Shown: positions 43,497 to 55,546 of the stretch, in pieces
How positions within the stretch are numbered: the stretch's first letter is position 1
Layout: every line of letters begins with the position of its first letter
Source: Aphelidium insulamus
Taxonomy: Eukaryota; Aphelidiomycota; Aphelidea; Aphelidiaceae
DNA: 64,000 nucleotides
Direction: 5' to 3'
Assembly (NCBI GenBank): GCA_036784855.1
Contig: JAZDSV010000020.1
Location: forward strand, 1 to 64,000
Program-made: the position numbers and the translations under genes
The notes under the pieces: generated by a model
Told to the model about the DNA's origin: nothing
Seen by the model: only the letters and a program-made list of their open reading frames with translations
Database searches by the model: none

Positions 43497-43806
43497 CTAT
43501 GGCTGCTTACAGAACCGGTTCATTTCCGCGCGGTAGCTCCTGAATGGCACACCCAGCCAGCCACCCTCAAAGTCCGCCATCCAGCTGCGGTCGCTGACCA
43601 GGGGCGCGGCGGCCACCTCTTGCCGCCGGTAGCGTGCCCACTCGGCGCGCAGAGATTCCCTCCCGGCACCGTCAGCTGGTTGCACGGGCACCACGGGCAC
43701 TGCGTGCTCCGTTGACGCGGTGGCATCAGGCTTGCACAGAGAGCACAGATATGAGCCGTCTGGTCTACTACAATGACGACGCCGTTGAACTCACCTTCGG
43801 GGCCAT
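43497..43806 (-). CDS. 81-aa protein with a 12-nt first exon
   Basis: Exons 43795..43806 (four codons, MAPK) and 43497..43730. The join uses a GTGAGT donor and GTGCAAG acceptor. The product ends with RSWMADFEGGWLGVPFRSYR and a Cys near the terminus. The conserved-looking Trp/Arg-rich end and small size suggest a mitochondrial assembly-type or ribonucleoprotein protein, but I do not recognise it. It is the neighbour of, and points the same way as, the MCC beta gene (stop of that gene at 43856). Confidence 0.5.
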
Positions 43807-43855
43807 TTGAAAAATCCCAAGGAAAATATGAAGAAGTCCTTTAATCAATGCCTGG

Positions 43856-46064
43856 TCACATTCGCGACACGCCATACAGATTGCCGCCTTTGACAGGCGC
43901 GCCGTGCACCACCGACAGGCAGAATGCCAGCACGCTTCGTGTATCGCGCGGATCAATGACACCTATATGTGTGGATAAGCGGCTCAGTGAAGTAACAAAC
44001 TACCACTACCGACCATCGTCAATCATTCTGGCGCTGGTAAAGTACACGTCGCTCTCCTCCTCCACGAGTGCGTGGAACATTTCCTTGCGCGCAGTAGACT
44101 GCTCCTCATCCACAACACGGCCAGATCTGAGAAGTGAGTTAGGCTCTTTATACACATCACAAGTGTACCGCTCAGCCGCCTGTCGCATTACAATGTCCAT
44201 CACTCCAGTCAGTTGATCCGGGCCCATTACCGAGCACTTGCTGTTGGGCCAGGAGAACAGAAATCTGCATAATTGTTCGGTACATCAATGCACGATACAT
44301 GTAAGTACCTTGGCTGATAGGCACGGCCACACATGGCATAGTTTCCAGCTCCATATGATGCACCCATCACTATAGTTATTGCGGGCACTTGGCTGTTTGC
44401 CACGGCATTGATGAAGCGAGATCCAGCTTTGATGATGCCCTCTTCCTCATACTTGCGGCCCACCATGAACCCGGTGATGTTTTGTAGAAACACAATGGGC
44501 GTGTTCTTCATGTTGCAGAGTTGAATAAATTGCACAGCCTTGTTGGCCTCGGGCGGGAATATGGGGTTGTTATTGGCGACGACGCCAACGGGAAAGCCTG
44601 CAAGCAATTATTGGATAATCATACTACATATGCATGTAACGTTACCACAGATGTGTGCCCATCCAGTTAGCAAATTTGGACCGTAGAGGGGTTTAAAGTC
44701 TGAAAAGCATGAGCCGTCCACCAGGCGACAAATGACTTCCATGGCATCAAATGGCTGGCGGACATTTGGCGGCACAATGCCCAACAATTCCTCTACTATA
44801 TTAGAATGTACAATGTCATGAAGTACACACCGGCTGGATATCGTGGCGGACAAACATCACCACTGAGCACTCGAGCCGGAAGTGGGCCTTGTTCTTGCCA
44901 GTTCAAGTTGACCATGAACTCGCGCACTTTTCTTATCGCATCCAATTCGTCAATGGCAAGATGATCCGAGACGCCTGACTTGTAAGCAGTATTCTGTAGA
45001 TGCACGCAAATTGACACATTCATACCGCTCACTCGACTGTGCATGTCGGCCCCGCCAAGTGACTCACCGTCTGTGACTTCACCTGTGGCCATTTGCACAA
45101 GCGGCGGCCCACCCAGATACACTTGTGCTTGTTTCTACGCGCAAATTGATTTACAGCACACTACATAAATTCTGGCCACTTGAACCTGCCTGCACCATGA
45201 TCACATAGTCGGACATGCCGGGCGTGTAGGCGCCACCCGCAGTCGAACTGCCAAATACAACAGTGGCAGTGGGTATGCCAGCTTTGGATCTACAAACGCA
45301 AAATTAATAGTGAGAATACTTTGAGACATCCAAATCATCGTATGAAAGACCTCTCGGCTAGGTGGCGGAACGTGGCCCCACCCGGATGAAAGACGCGAGA
45401 CTGTTGTGAGAGATTTGCCCCAGCCTGCACAAGGTAAGCATGTCTGCTCATAGCGTATGGTTATAAGACTACTTGCACTCTGAGTCAAGGAGACACATGG
45501 CAGACGATTGTTCAGGCATATCTCATGCACTCGTGCGCCCTTTTGCACGCTGCACTCATTTATGGCACCTAGTGATAAATGAACTTGGCATGCCAATGTT
45601 GTGCATTGAATAATGTCATACCTCCACTCAGTGTCGGCACATTTGCCGTGACCATGCACTCGATGCCGCTAGAATACATTCAAGCACTTAATACATATAG
45701 AAAATATTACATCATACCCAACTATGCCGATACCAGCAACCATGGCGGCACCAGTGGGCACGCCGTCCTGCCCGAACCCAGCGAGCGGCATCAGCTCCAA
45801 GAACGGCGAGTCGGCATCGAGCACCAGCTCCACCCGCTCCCTCGCAAGCATCTGGCCACGCGCCCAGTGCACACGCACATCCTTGTCACGGCCTTGTGTC
45901 AGCGCCTCCTAGCATGCGAATGTTTAACACCAGGCGGTGAATGCTGATAATGGACACACCCGCAAATTGGCCTGTAGTTGGGGCAGCAGGGACTCGCGCC
46001 ATGTGCGTGCATTGGCCACAAATGTCTCGTCGGTGCAGCTCACCTTTGACTGATACGCCGACAT
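43856..46064 (-). CDS. Methylcrotonoyl-CoA carboxylase beta subunit (carboxyltransferase)
   Basis: Twelve exons from 45960..46064 down to 43856..43962 (551 aa). Carboxyltransferase motifs include [104 protein letters not shown] and the [11 protein letters not shown] end; order and spacing match MCCC2. With the biotin-carrying alpha subunit it carboxylates 3-methylcrotonyl-CoA in mitochondrial leucine breakdown. Introns 45135..45189 and 45425..45476 use GC donors. The N-terminus from 46064 is not a clear presequence; an in-frame upstream ATG extends it by about 24 residues. The alpha subunit is not in the window. Confidence 0.93.
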
Positions 46065-46362
46065 TGCGTGTGTCGTTGCGAGATGCCAACTAGTTGTAAC
46101 AACCGTGGGAACAGTTGTGTAATCAGAGAGTGTCATTAATATACATGCATATACATAATACATAATAATACTCGTTCGTGGTGTTACTTGGGCACTGTTT
46201 ATGGGTTAGACCCAGATGTACTACAAGGTGTGTACCTTTTACGATCATGTAAAAGTATATGCAACTCTATTGAAGGAACCGGGACCAGTGAATATATATA
46301 TATGCACCTATATGAGTGGACAGATGTCTTTGCGCACAGCGAGCACACTTGGACTACAGAGA

Positions 46363-48279
46363 TCACCAAATGGCCAGCGTGTCATCCAGGAAGCGCCGGA
46401 TATCCGTGCCACACGCTGACGTTTTGCGCGCAACTGATGCCTCCGCGGACGACGATGCAGCCGACAGTGAGCGCTGCATTGATGGCCGCACGGGGGTTAC
46501 TGTTTGTTTCTGTGATGACGGCGCACTGCCACCTTTCGTGCGTCGGTCGCCCACCGCGAGCGAGTCTGACTGCGGCGAGTGCTCTGAAAGTGTGGCCGAG
46601 TTTGCGCGGGAACTACACCGTTGCTGCTGCTGTAGCGACGAGATGCTGGTATGCACACGGTCCAGCACATGGTGGTCAGAGCACCGGTGTGTCGCCGAGT
46701 GCGGACTACTATTGCTGGCCAGCTGATCCATGCCCGGTTGATCATGGTGGTCGCCGTGCACACTTCCGCCACTGCCAGTGATTACCAGCACGCTCGACGT
46801 TTGCGGTATGGGCGTGCCCGGACAGTACGGCAAGCGAAACGGAGTCGAATGAATGGGAGCTTGTGTAGAGTTGCCGGCGGCCACTTTGAAGTCACTGCGC
46901 TGGTTTGTTGATTTGCCAGGCACGGTCAGCGACGGATCATCTCGGCGGGAGCGTTGCGCACTCTCTTGTTGTTTCACGGAGCGCCTGCGGGCAGCCGCGG
47001 CATCCAGATGAAGGACAGCGGCACTTGCACCGCTACCAGTGGTATCGTTGCCACGTTGGGACAGCGCAGGGCAGGCGTGCAGCAGCTGTGACAATAACGA
47101 GTGTCTGGGCATTGTGGACGCGCTAGTGAACCGGCACTTTGAAAATGCAGACGGCGGATACTCGGCCGCGGCCCTCGACGACGACAATGATTCGGTGGAA
47201 GCGGATTCCGTCTCGGACCACGCCGAAACGGTCACCGTGTATCCCGACGAAGATGTTCCCACTGACGCGGCGTCAAAGCAGGCCTCATCGACTTGTTCAT
47301 CATCGCAAATAGCGGGCGGCTGCAGCGGGACACTGTGACACTCGAGAATAGCAGGTTGCGGGCGCCGATATATCATGGAATCGCCATCATGTTTCAAAGC
47401 GTCTGCCAGCGAGCCTGCAAGCCACTCCTTGGCTCGGTGTCGCTGCTGCTTCGTTGGCGGAGACATGGCCATCAGGTTTGGTTCAGAGTGTGATCGCCGT
47501 AGTCCGCCAATATCGCCGCGAGTGTCGGCACTGCTGCTCGCGGTAACAGCGGAGTAGTGTGACAAAGTGCCATCAAACTTTCGCGCAGGCAAATGGTCCA
47601 CTGCGCTCTTATTTTGCGGTGGCAGATTCTTTGAGGGCTTTTGCTGTGTACGCTCATACCAGACGCGCCAACTGCAATTGATGAACATAACTTCAGTATT
47701 TGACATAAAAAGTATTTACAGATATTACAGAATATAACACACATTGTGTAAATCACAAGAGACTAACCTAACATTCTCCAGACGGGAGCATAGAAACCGA
47801 CAGAGCTGCGATGCGCTGACCAGAGGGCCGCTGTTGACGAGAGCCGGGTCCAACAGTTCCTCTAGCCGAATCCCGTTGACAACGGCTTGCCACGCAGCAT
47901 GCGCCGCAATAGACGTGAACATGCGCCAGCTGATGGCAATATCGTCGGCAGTGGCTGCAGTCTGCAAGTACTGCTTCCATGCCAGTAGCGAGCGCCGATC
48001 TGCGGTGGTGTCGGTGTGAGCTTTATCGATACCCTCATGATATGCATCCGACAGAGCCAACTTTGCCGTACCGCCACTCAATGATGCTGGTGATGCTTTG
48101 AGAGACGATGATGATGCCGCGAGTGCTGATGATGAGTCAGCAGCTGCGGGGAGCCGGGTATATCGCGTGGCTGGCTGGCCAGTGTTTGACTGCTGGGCAC
48201 ATGATATTGCTGACACGCTGGGCGCCCGGATAGATGTGTACGGTGGCAACTGATGCTGTGCGGTGGACACGGTGGACAT
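46363..48279 (-). CDS. AreA-GATA-like domain protein (fungal-type regulator, DUF1752-like)
   Basis: Exons 47768..48279 and 46363..47671 (606 aa). The 96-nt intron joins RLENV to SWRVWYERTQ, producing the RLEN..SWR signature of the fungal AreA-GATA-like domain. Upstream of it are AISWRMFTSIAAHAA and a helical stretch with LCRFLCSR. The rest is Ser-rich and disordered with basic/proline patches (KEWLAGSLADALKHD, RRSVKQQESAQRS). No zinc finger is present. In Dikarya the domain occurs in nitrogen regulators and in other low-complexity proteins, so a regulatory role is inferred. I take the start at 48279; an upstream frame to 48354 lacks an ATG. Confidence 0.72.
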
Positions 48280-49225
48280 TGTGTGCGATACGTGTGGAGC
48301 AGGTCGGGAGCAGCACACGGCCGGCGAAGCAGGCGGGAAAACGGCGGCGGCCAAAGCGTGTTTGAGCGCGATTGTGTGTGAAATTTGCCGCGCGTTGTTT
48401 GTCAGCGTGGCGCAGTTAATCGATTGCGATATTGCCGTGTTGTAAATAATATTGTATGGCGCGCCCAGCTACTCAAAGGTCTTGAATAAAATATATGTAG
48501 CTTTAAAAATGTGGTTAGTATCATTAGTCCGCGTGAAACCATCACAAGGTCATGTGTCACGCGGGGATTGGCTAAATCGCTGCGCTCCCATTGGTCCCAT
48601 TGGCCGAGACGGTAGCACGATCATACTGGAGACGCTGTATTAACTGTACGCAAAGGTAAAACACATAAATTAATCAATGCAATTTTGGCGCCACCATGAT
48701 TCTGTTTCTGTTGATGACTTGCAACTTTAATTGGAACATACTCTGACATAAAATGAGTATCTGCCTTTCATTTCCACATTCTAGCGCAACATGCTGAAAT
48801 TTCTCAAACTCTTGGGTAAGAACCATAGCTCGACACACAATCTTACATGATATAATCACATATATCCATGTTACATATATCCATGTTCGAATCAATAACA
48901 TACTTGTCCATGCGCAATAATAATGCTTCACGCCATTGCTACATGTAAACATTATTTATGTATTCCTTTCGTAGCGTACGAAAGTGTGAATTTTACACGC
49001 ATGACGACAAATATGCTCTCAGTTGAGCAGAAGGCGTTTCAGCCATATTAACCGCCACAGGTCACGTGACCAAAAGAGCGCCACCGCCACATATTCGCAC
49101 GCCGCCCTTTTAAGCCAGCACGATTCCCGTTTCGTTTTGCCGTTTGCACTTTAGTTGTCGTGTCATCGCGTCTCTCTCTCTCTCTCTCTTTATCTCTTCC
49201 TGCCGCACTGCACTTCACTCCGCAA
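48280..49225. other. Intergenic region between divergent regulator and fimbrin genes
   Basis: No gene seen. A (TC)n pyrimidine tract (about 49172-49194) lies 30-55 nt before the fimbrin ATG and may be a 5' UTR or promoter element. Confidence 0.45.
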
Positions 49226-51336
49226 ATGGCGTCCAAAAGCCTCACCAACCTGAACAAGGCCAGCGGCGGCTCCACGGGCAATCTGAACCGCGAGAAGGCC
49301 AAGTCGCAGCTGCTCTCGGTGGCGTCGCGTTTCACGCAATTCAAGGACTCTGAAGTGGACCTCTTTATCGCGCAGTTCAAGTCCTTTGACAAGAATGGCG
49401 ACGGTGCCATCGATGTCAGCGAGCTGGGCAAAGTGTGTCAGGCGCTGGGTTCGTGCCGCTATATAGAAGCATTTATAGTTATGCTACATACTAATGCTTC
49501 TGTGTAGGTGAAAATATGTCCATCGAGGAGCTGAGCCGCCAAATGTCGCACGTGGACTTGAACAAGGACAGCCGTGTGGACTTTGCCGAGTTCCTCGAGA
49601 TGATTGTGAAGTTGCGCGAGGGCCGCGTTGGCGGTGACCGCGGTTTCGGTGCCATCTACCAGAAGCAGGCGCGTCTGATCAAGGTGCAGGGCGCCACGGA
49701 CAGCAGCACGCACTCCATCAATGAGGATGAGCAGCAGCAGTTTTGTATCCACATCAACAATGCTCTGCGCAGCGACCCGGATCTGTCCAGCATTCTGCCC
49801 GTCGATCCCAACAGTTTCACTGATCTCTACGAAAAGTGCAAGAATGGTCTCCTTCTCTGGTAGGAATATCTTATCAACCCATCTTCTTTTTTAACTTCAG
49901 CGCAGCAAGCTGATTAATTACTCTGTGCCCGAGACGATTGACGAGCGCGCGCTGAACAAGGGAAAATTGAACCCGTTCCAAATGACCGAGAACAACAACG
50001 TGGCCATCAACTCGGCCAAGGCCATTGGCTGTAGTGTTGTCAACATTGGCTCGCAGGATCTGCAGGAGGGTCGCGAACACCTGGTGCTGGGCCTGGTGTG
50101 GCAGATTATCAAGATTGGTCTGTTTGCCAAGGTTGACCTCAAGTTCCACCCCGAGCTGTTTCGCCTGCTCGAGCAGGGTGAGACGCTGGATGATCTGCTC
50201 AAGGTATATAAGATACAGAAATCGATATATAGTTACTAACAATTGTGCAGCTGCCGGTGGACCAGATCTTGCTGCGCTGGGTAAACTACCACTTGAAGAA
50301 GGCGGGATGGACGCGTCGTGTCACCAACTTCTCCACCGATATCAAGGACTCGGAGAACTACACGGTGCTGCTCAGCCAGCTGGCGCCGGAAAAGTGCAAC
50401 CGCTCCGCATTGCAGGAGAAGGACCTGTTCAAGCGCGCCGAGGCCATGCTGGCCAACGCCGAGAAGCTGGACTGCAACAAGTACGTCACCGCCAAATCCG
50501 TGGTGGACGGCAATCCCAAGCTCAACTTGGCGTTCGTGGCCAACCTGTTCAACACGTGCCCCGGCCTGGAGCCGCTCACGGAGACGGAGAAGGCCGCGCT
50601 GGACGAGTGGCTCTTCAAGTCGGAGGGTGACCGCGAGGCGCGCGCATTTGCCCTGTGGCTGAACAGTCTGAACGTGGACCCGTTCGTGAACAACTTGTAC
50701 GAAGATCTGCGGAACGGACTGGTGCTGCTGCAGGCGTTCGACAAGGTGCACCCGGGCAGTGTGTCGTGGAACAAGGTGAACACGCAGCTGTTCATGAGCC
50801 GCTTCAAGATGGTGGAGAACACCAACTATGCCGTGGTGCTGGGCAAGAGCTTCCAGTACTCACTGGTTGGCATTCAGGGAGCCGATTTGACGGACGGTAA
50901 CCGCACGCTCACCCTGGGCCTGGTGTGGCAGCTGATGCGCGACAATGTCATTCAGATCTTGAAGAGCTTGTCCAGCGACAGCGGCAAGGAGATCACCGAC
51001 AACGACATGATTGCCTGGGCCAACACGGTGCCGGCACGTGTGGGCAAGACATCCAAGATGAGCAGTTTCCGCGACTCGTCACTCAAGACCGGTATCTTCT
51101 TCCTGGACCTGATCAACGGCATCAAGAAGGGCATTGTGGACTACCAGCTGGTCACGGACGGCGCCACCGACGAAGCGGCCATCAAGAACGCCAAGTACGC
51201 CATTTCCATTGCACGCAAACTGGGCGCCACTATATTTGTGATGCCCGATGATATCACCACGGTGAAGCCCAAGATGATTCTGACCTTTGTCGGCGCGCTG
51301 ATGGCCATTGACCGCCAGCTGAACGCGGCTGCCTGA
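49226..51336 (+). CDS. SAC6: Fimbrin/plastin actin-bundling protein (Sac6 type)
   Basis: Exons 49226..49448, 49508..49859, 49906..50203, 50251..51336 (652 aa, near the usual 630-650). Two EF-hands open the protein ([20 protein letters not shown] and [14 protein letters not shown]), then four calponin-homology domains: [114 protein letters not shown]. It crosslinks actin filaments in patches and cables. Introns of 59, 46 and 47 nt, all GT donors with close branch sites. Confidence 0.97.
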
Positions 51337-51440
51337 ACTAAGTGGTTGTCTCGCACTTCATTCGACACTGGCCGCATTCCTTCAACAAACTCATATCACA
51401 TATCTTGCACAATACGGAAACAAAGAAAAAGAACTATATC

Positions 51441-52336
51441 TCATCGTATGTATTCTATTGCTTGAACGTTCACTGTGCGCTTCTTGTCCACAATAAGCTT
51501 GGCATTGTTCATGTCGTTGTCTGCCGTGCGCTTGGCAGCCGACTCTCGGGTCTTTTCTGCGCAACACAGCCGTAAACATGAATAACACTATAAAGATGTA
51601 CCTATGCCAGCTCGCAGATGCCGCTCTGTCACGCGCGCAGCCGCCACATCAAGCGGACAATCAATGAAGTGTGTTTGGCGCAACAGCGGCGCGATCATTG
51701 TGCTCCACGGCGCCTCATCCAGCGCCAGATAATTGCCCTCCACCAGCACAAGGTCCACACTGTGCACACGTAGCAGTATGTTAATGTACACTGTGAGATA
51801 TGTACACACCACAGCACGAACTCTGTGTCAATGATAATGTCCTTGTCGACGGGGTCGCCGATTGCGTGATCAAAGGATGGTGCCTCCACGCGAACTCGAG
51901 GTACTTGCACCAACAGCTTCATCACTGCAGCCATACCAGTCACATCAAATGTCCACGGTGCGCCGCGCCGTGCATGCGCTTCCTCCCGGTTCTGGGTCTG
52001 TCAGAAGCCGAAATGATATGCATATCAATCGATGGATACACCCACCTCCATAGCGTCTAGCTGGGCGCGACTGTAGTGGAACCTGAAGGGGTACATACAT
52101 CAGTGCATAGTGCGCCACACACATCGGGAGGCAAACCCGTCCATGGGCAGGACACTGACGCGGTGCCCTCTCGCAGTCAGACGGCATAAAGCCTGGGCAG
52201 CCAGAGTGGACTTGCCGGACCCGGGCACCCCAGCAATGCCGACCAGTATTCGTGGCTGCCGTAGCTGCTGATCAGCTGGCACTGGCCGAGTACCCTCAAT
52301 GACGCTCTCAATGGCTGTGATTAGCGCGGCATCCAT
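51441..52336 (-). CDS. Yfh7-like P-loop kinase (uridine/nucleoside kinase superfamily)
   Basis: Exons 52137..52336, 52046..52082, 51810..51997, 51602..51759, 51441..51556 (232 aa). Walker A GIAGVPGSGKSTLAAQ near residue 36, PMDGFHYSR, RRGAPWTFDV, VLVEGNYLALDEAPW and a late ARVTERHLRAGIEKTR. This set matches the Yfh7/phosphoribulokinase-uridine kinase group. Substrate unknown; yeast Yfh7 is an ATP-dependent kinase of unclear role. The last exon ends close to the 3' end of the fimbrin gene (stop 51336), about 100 nt apart, converging. Confidence 0.88.
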
Positions 52337-52854
52337 GGATTGCAACTTGTTGCTGTATCAAGCGTCAGTGGACTCATAGAATTTTCATGAGGGTACTCCC
52401 CCGCTTAGTAAATACATACAGCTTTGAAATCTATGTATTAACATGAGCTTAGTAAATACAATCTATGTTTAACATGAGGGTGCTCTCGCGTAGTAGATAC
52501 AGCTTTGAAATCTATGTATTTACATTAGGGTACTCTCCCGCTTAGTAAATACATGCAGTTTTCAATCCACGTGTTTACATGAAGGTACTCTCCCGCTCGT
52601 ATCAACATGAAGGTACTCTCCCGCTTAGTAAATACATGCAGTTTTCAATCCACGTGTTTACATGAAGGTACTCTCCCGCTCGTATCAACATGAAGGTACT
52701 CTTCCGCTTATTGCATACAGCTTTGAAATAAATAATGCCCTGTATTGAGCTTGAACAAGAGTACTCGGCAATGCACGTAGTAAATACACAGTACTCCAAT
52801 AATAATGCTATCGGTAACCATTTGCATCTATGGTACAATACACATTACACAACT
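52337..52854. repeat. Degenerate tandem repeat array with an 83-bp duplication
   Basis: Many copies of a TACTCTCCCGCTTAGTAAAT-type motif run from about 52378 to 52715. 52531-52613 and 52614-52696 are nearly exact 83-bp copies, each holding two versions of the motif. Located between the starts of the Yfh7-like gene and the stop of the BTB gene. Confidence 0.85.
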
Positions 52855-55204
52855 TCATTGCGGTAACTTGAGGTCGATTATTATACGTGCCTTGCCAGAC
52901 AGTCGCCTCGGCCGTGACAAGATGGGTGTTTGTTGCGGTGTGCTGCGCGGTGTAGTTAAGGTGGATGAGGCGGCAGATGCGGTGGCCTCCTCATCACGGT
53001 CCACTGCACTATTGGATGTCTTGATGGAACTGCTGGCCTTGTAACTTGGAGTACTGCCAGTAGTGCTAGTACCAGTAGCCGTAGAAGAACTTGAACTTGA
53101 AGAAGACCAAGGTTTGTTTTCGTTGGCGCCCAAATGCAGTGCACTGACAGCGCCGGTAACTTCGCTGAATGAGCCCAGTCGGCCAGTGGCTCGAACCTGC
53201 TTCGCCGGGCTCCAAGGATGGTGACTTAAGGGTGTGTCGGTGGGTGTTCCACTCGGGGATGCCGCCACATATATGCCGCCACTGTTTTCACGCGGTCGCA
53301 TGGCCGGCTTGTTGCTGTTGCCACTACCACTGCTAGACAGTATTGGCACCGAGTGGTTGTTGTCGCTGTTCTGGTCATGGCTGGCCAAGATGCCGGCCGA
53401 GAATTGTGCGCGCAGGCGGCGCTGCATTGCCGACTCGACGTCACCGTCACGTGGCAGTTCAGGCGACGAGGTGACCAGCAGTGGGGCCGAGATGTCGCCG
53501 CGTGCATTGTACGGGTGTTGATGGTGCTGGTGTGGATGATCTGCTGGACTGATGCGCGGTGATCGCGGCGGCACCGGCGAGTTGAGCAGAGTGAAGCTGC
53601 CATTGCTGTCGGCAGCGGCCATACTGAACGCGCTCAGACTGATGGCAAGCTTGTCGTCACCGGTGCCAGCAGTGGCATCGTCGCTCGGGCTGCACGGCGC
53701 CGAGTGGCTACCCGCGGTGGCACTGTTGCTCGGGGGGATGGCCGCACTACTGGCACCCGAGGCGTCAAAGAAGGGCGACGGTTTGATGGAGAAGTAGTCA
53801 TCGCCGCCACCGTCATTTCTGCCAGACATGGACAGCGACGAAGAGTTGTTGGTGAAGGCAATGGTGTCGACGCGCGAGCCCTCGAAAAACGGCGACGGCA
53901 ACAGGCGACTACGCGGCCTGGCCGACGTGGACCGCGGCGATGGCTGAGCAGGTGTACCACCAGACCGTGGAGGAGTGGAGACTGGCGACATCAAGCCGTC
54001 CTCGGCCAGCTGCTGCATGACGGGACTGTTGCACCTGCCACTGTTGGCTGCGGGAGAACCACTGCTACTGCCACTGCCAGCAGCACTGTTCCCGGCAGAG
54101 GCCGCCGAGTGCCGGCGCAACATCTGCACGTGCGGCACAAACGTAAAGTAGGTGAGGTCGCCGTCGCCCCCGCGCAGCCTGTCATAGAACTCGTCCTTGG
54201 CGTCGCGTGCCAGCAGCAACGGCGACACCGTGACGGAGAGCGGGGCGGCCGCACACTGCGACAGCAAGGCAATGTCCCGGAGGACGGTTTGCAGTCGCTG
54301 CAGACTACGGCCCAGCTGCCGGAACGCCTTGACGCGCGGCAGTGTGATGTGGTCGTGGTGCCGGCGCTCGCGGGCCGTCAGATAGCCGTCCACCCACTCC
54401 ACCAGGTCGCCCTCCATGCGCACCAGGTCCAGCGCCGTCGACCGCAGCACCATCTCCATCTGGGCGCAGGTCAGCGCGTAAAAGTCTTGCCGGTCCGCGG
54501 GCGCGGTGGCAGCCAGACGCCTCGCCAGCGCCGACACAATGTGCGTGCTGATCTCGCGGCTGGCCACGACGTCGGTCGCCACGCGCAGACATTGCACCAG
54601 GTCGGCGGTGGGCGTGGTGCGCAGCTGGGTGCGCAGCGAGTGCAGCAGCCGCGGCACACCCAGCGCCACCGCGATGGCACTGACGTAGACGCGTGTCTCC
54701 GGGGGCCAGCGCGTGTCCACCCCGTCGTACATCCAGCGCAGCAGCGCCGGGAACACGTTGAAGGTGTCGCACACCGGGAGCGACAGCACGTCAATGTCCA
54801 GCTGGCCGCCGTTGCCGCGCAGTATGCGGTGAAAGTGGTGGCTGTGCGCCGTGAGGATGCGCCGGTGCACCTTGTACACGGCCAAGTGGTCGCCCGTGAG
54901 TCCAGATGCTGCCGTCACGGTAATGTCTGGCGGGGCGCTGATAGCGCGGGCGGCGCGGGTGCTCAGCTCATCGTCCACGGTGCGGGAGCGCCGCTTCGAC
55001 AGCTGGGTCAGGTTCGCCCGGCGGGCGGTCACTGTCCTCGGTGGCATTGGCGCTGGTGGTGCTGGTGCCACTAGCGCCATTAGTACCACTACTAGCGCCA
55101 CTACTAGTTCCGGTGCTAGTCCCGCCACCACTACTGGCACTACTGGAAAAGACATTCTTGATGGTGGCGGCTATACTGTCCTGGGCAGAGCGGCGGCGTA
55201 GATG
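52855..55204 (-). CDS. BTB/POZ-BACK domain protein with long Ser-rich tail
   Basis: The main frame runs 52855-55155 (766 aa). It has a BTB domain (LAVYKVHRRILTAHSHHF, VFPALLRWMYDG), then BACK-like helices (VQCLRVATDVVASREIST, DFYALTCAQMEMVLRS, GDLVEWVDGYLTARERR). The rest is low complexity and closes with a basic Arg/Lys patch (RPRRLSGKARIIIDLKLPQ). The N-terminus is ambiguous: 55155 starts a hydrophobic/proline stretch, while another frame from ATG 55204 (MHLRRRSAQDSIAATIKNVF, then Ser/Gly/Thr) fits a disordered head and would need a frame change near 55020. BTB proteins often act as Cullin3 adaptors or transcription factors. Confidence 0.75.
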
Positions 55205-55234
55205 CATTTGATGGCGTGGTTGTGGTTGTAAGAT

Positions 55235-55252
55235 CTGTGTGTGTGTGTGTGC
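55235..55252. repeat. (CA)n tract (transcript sense) upstream of the BTB start
   Basis: (GT)n on the plus strand, 31-48 nt before the ATG at 55204. Confidence 0.6.
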
Positions 55253-55546
55253 GGGTGGGTGGCCACGGTGTCTGGCGGGGTGTGGGACGTACTATATCGC
55301 GCGCAATCGCCAGAGGAGTGTGCGTGTGGGGGAAACTCTCTCACAGCTTGGTGTGGGCGAGGTGAGCGAGAATGACGTCGCACGCACCGCCCAGTGGAAT
55401 CATTGGCGCGTATCCCGGCGAATCGCGTCTCGCGTCACTATGACGCGTTGACCGCGCCGATGGGTGCTATTAATGGATATAGTTTGGGCATTTGTGACAA
55501 ATAGGCATGAAGAATTTATTGTAGAACGATGGATATGGGCGTGAGC
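55253..55546. other. Intergenic region, no gene seen
   Basis: Between the BTB start and the stop of the acidic secreted protein gene; both lie on the minus strand. Confidence 0.4.

Noticed and set aside
48880-48910. tRNA B-box-like GTTCGAATC
   Set aside because: No matching A-box, acceptor stem or TPsiC stem around it.
53704-55074. 456-codon plus-strand frame over the BTB gene
   Set aside because: Antisense shadow of the GC-rich BTB coding sequence; Arg/His/Gln-rich with no domain.
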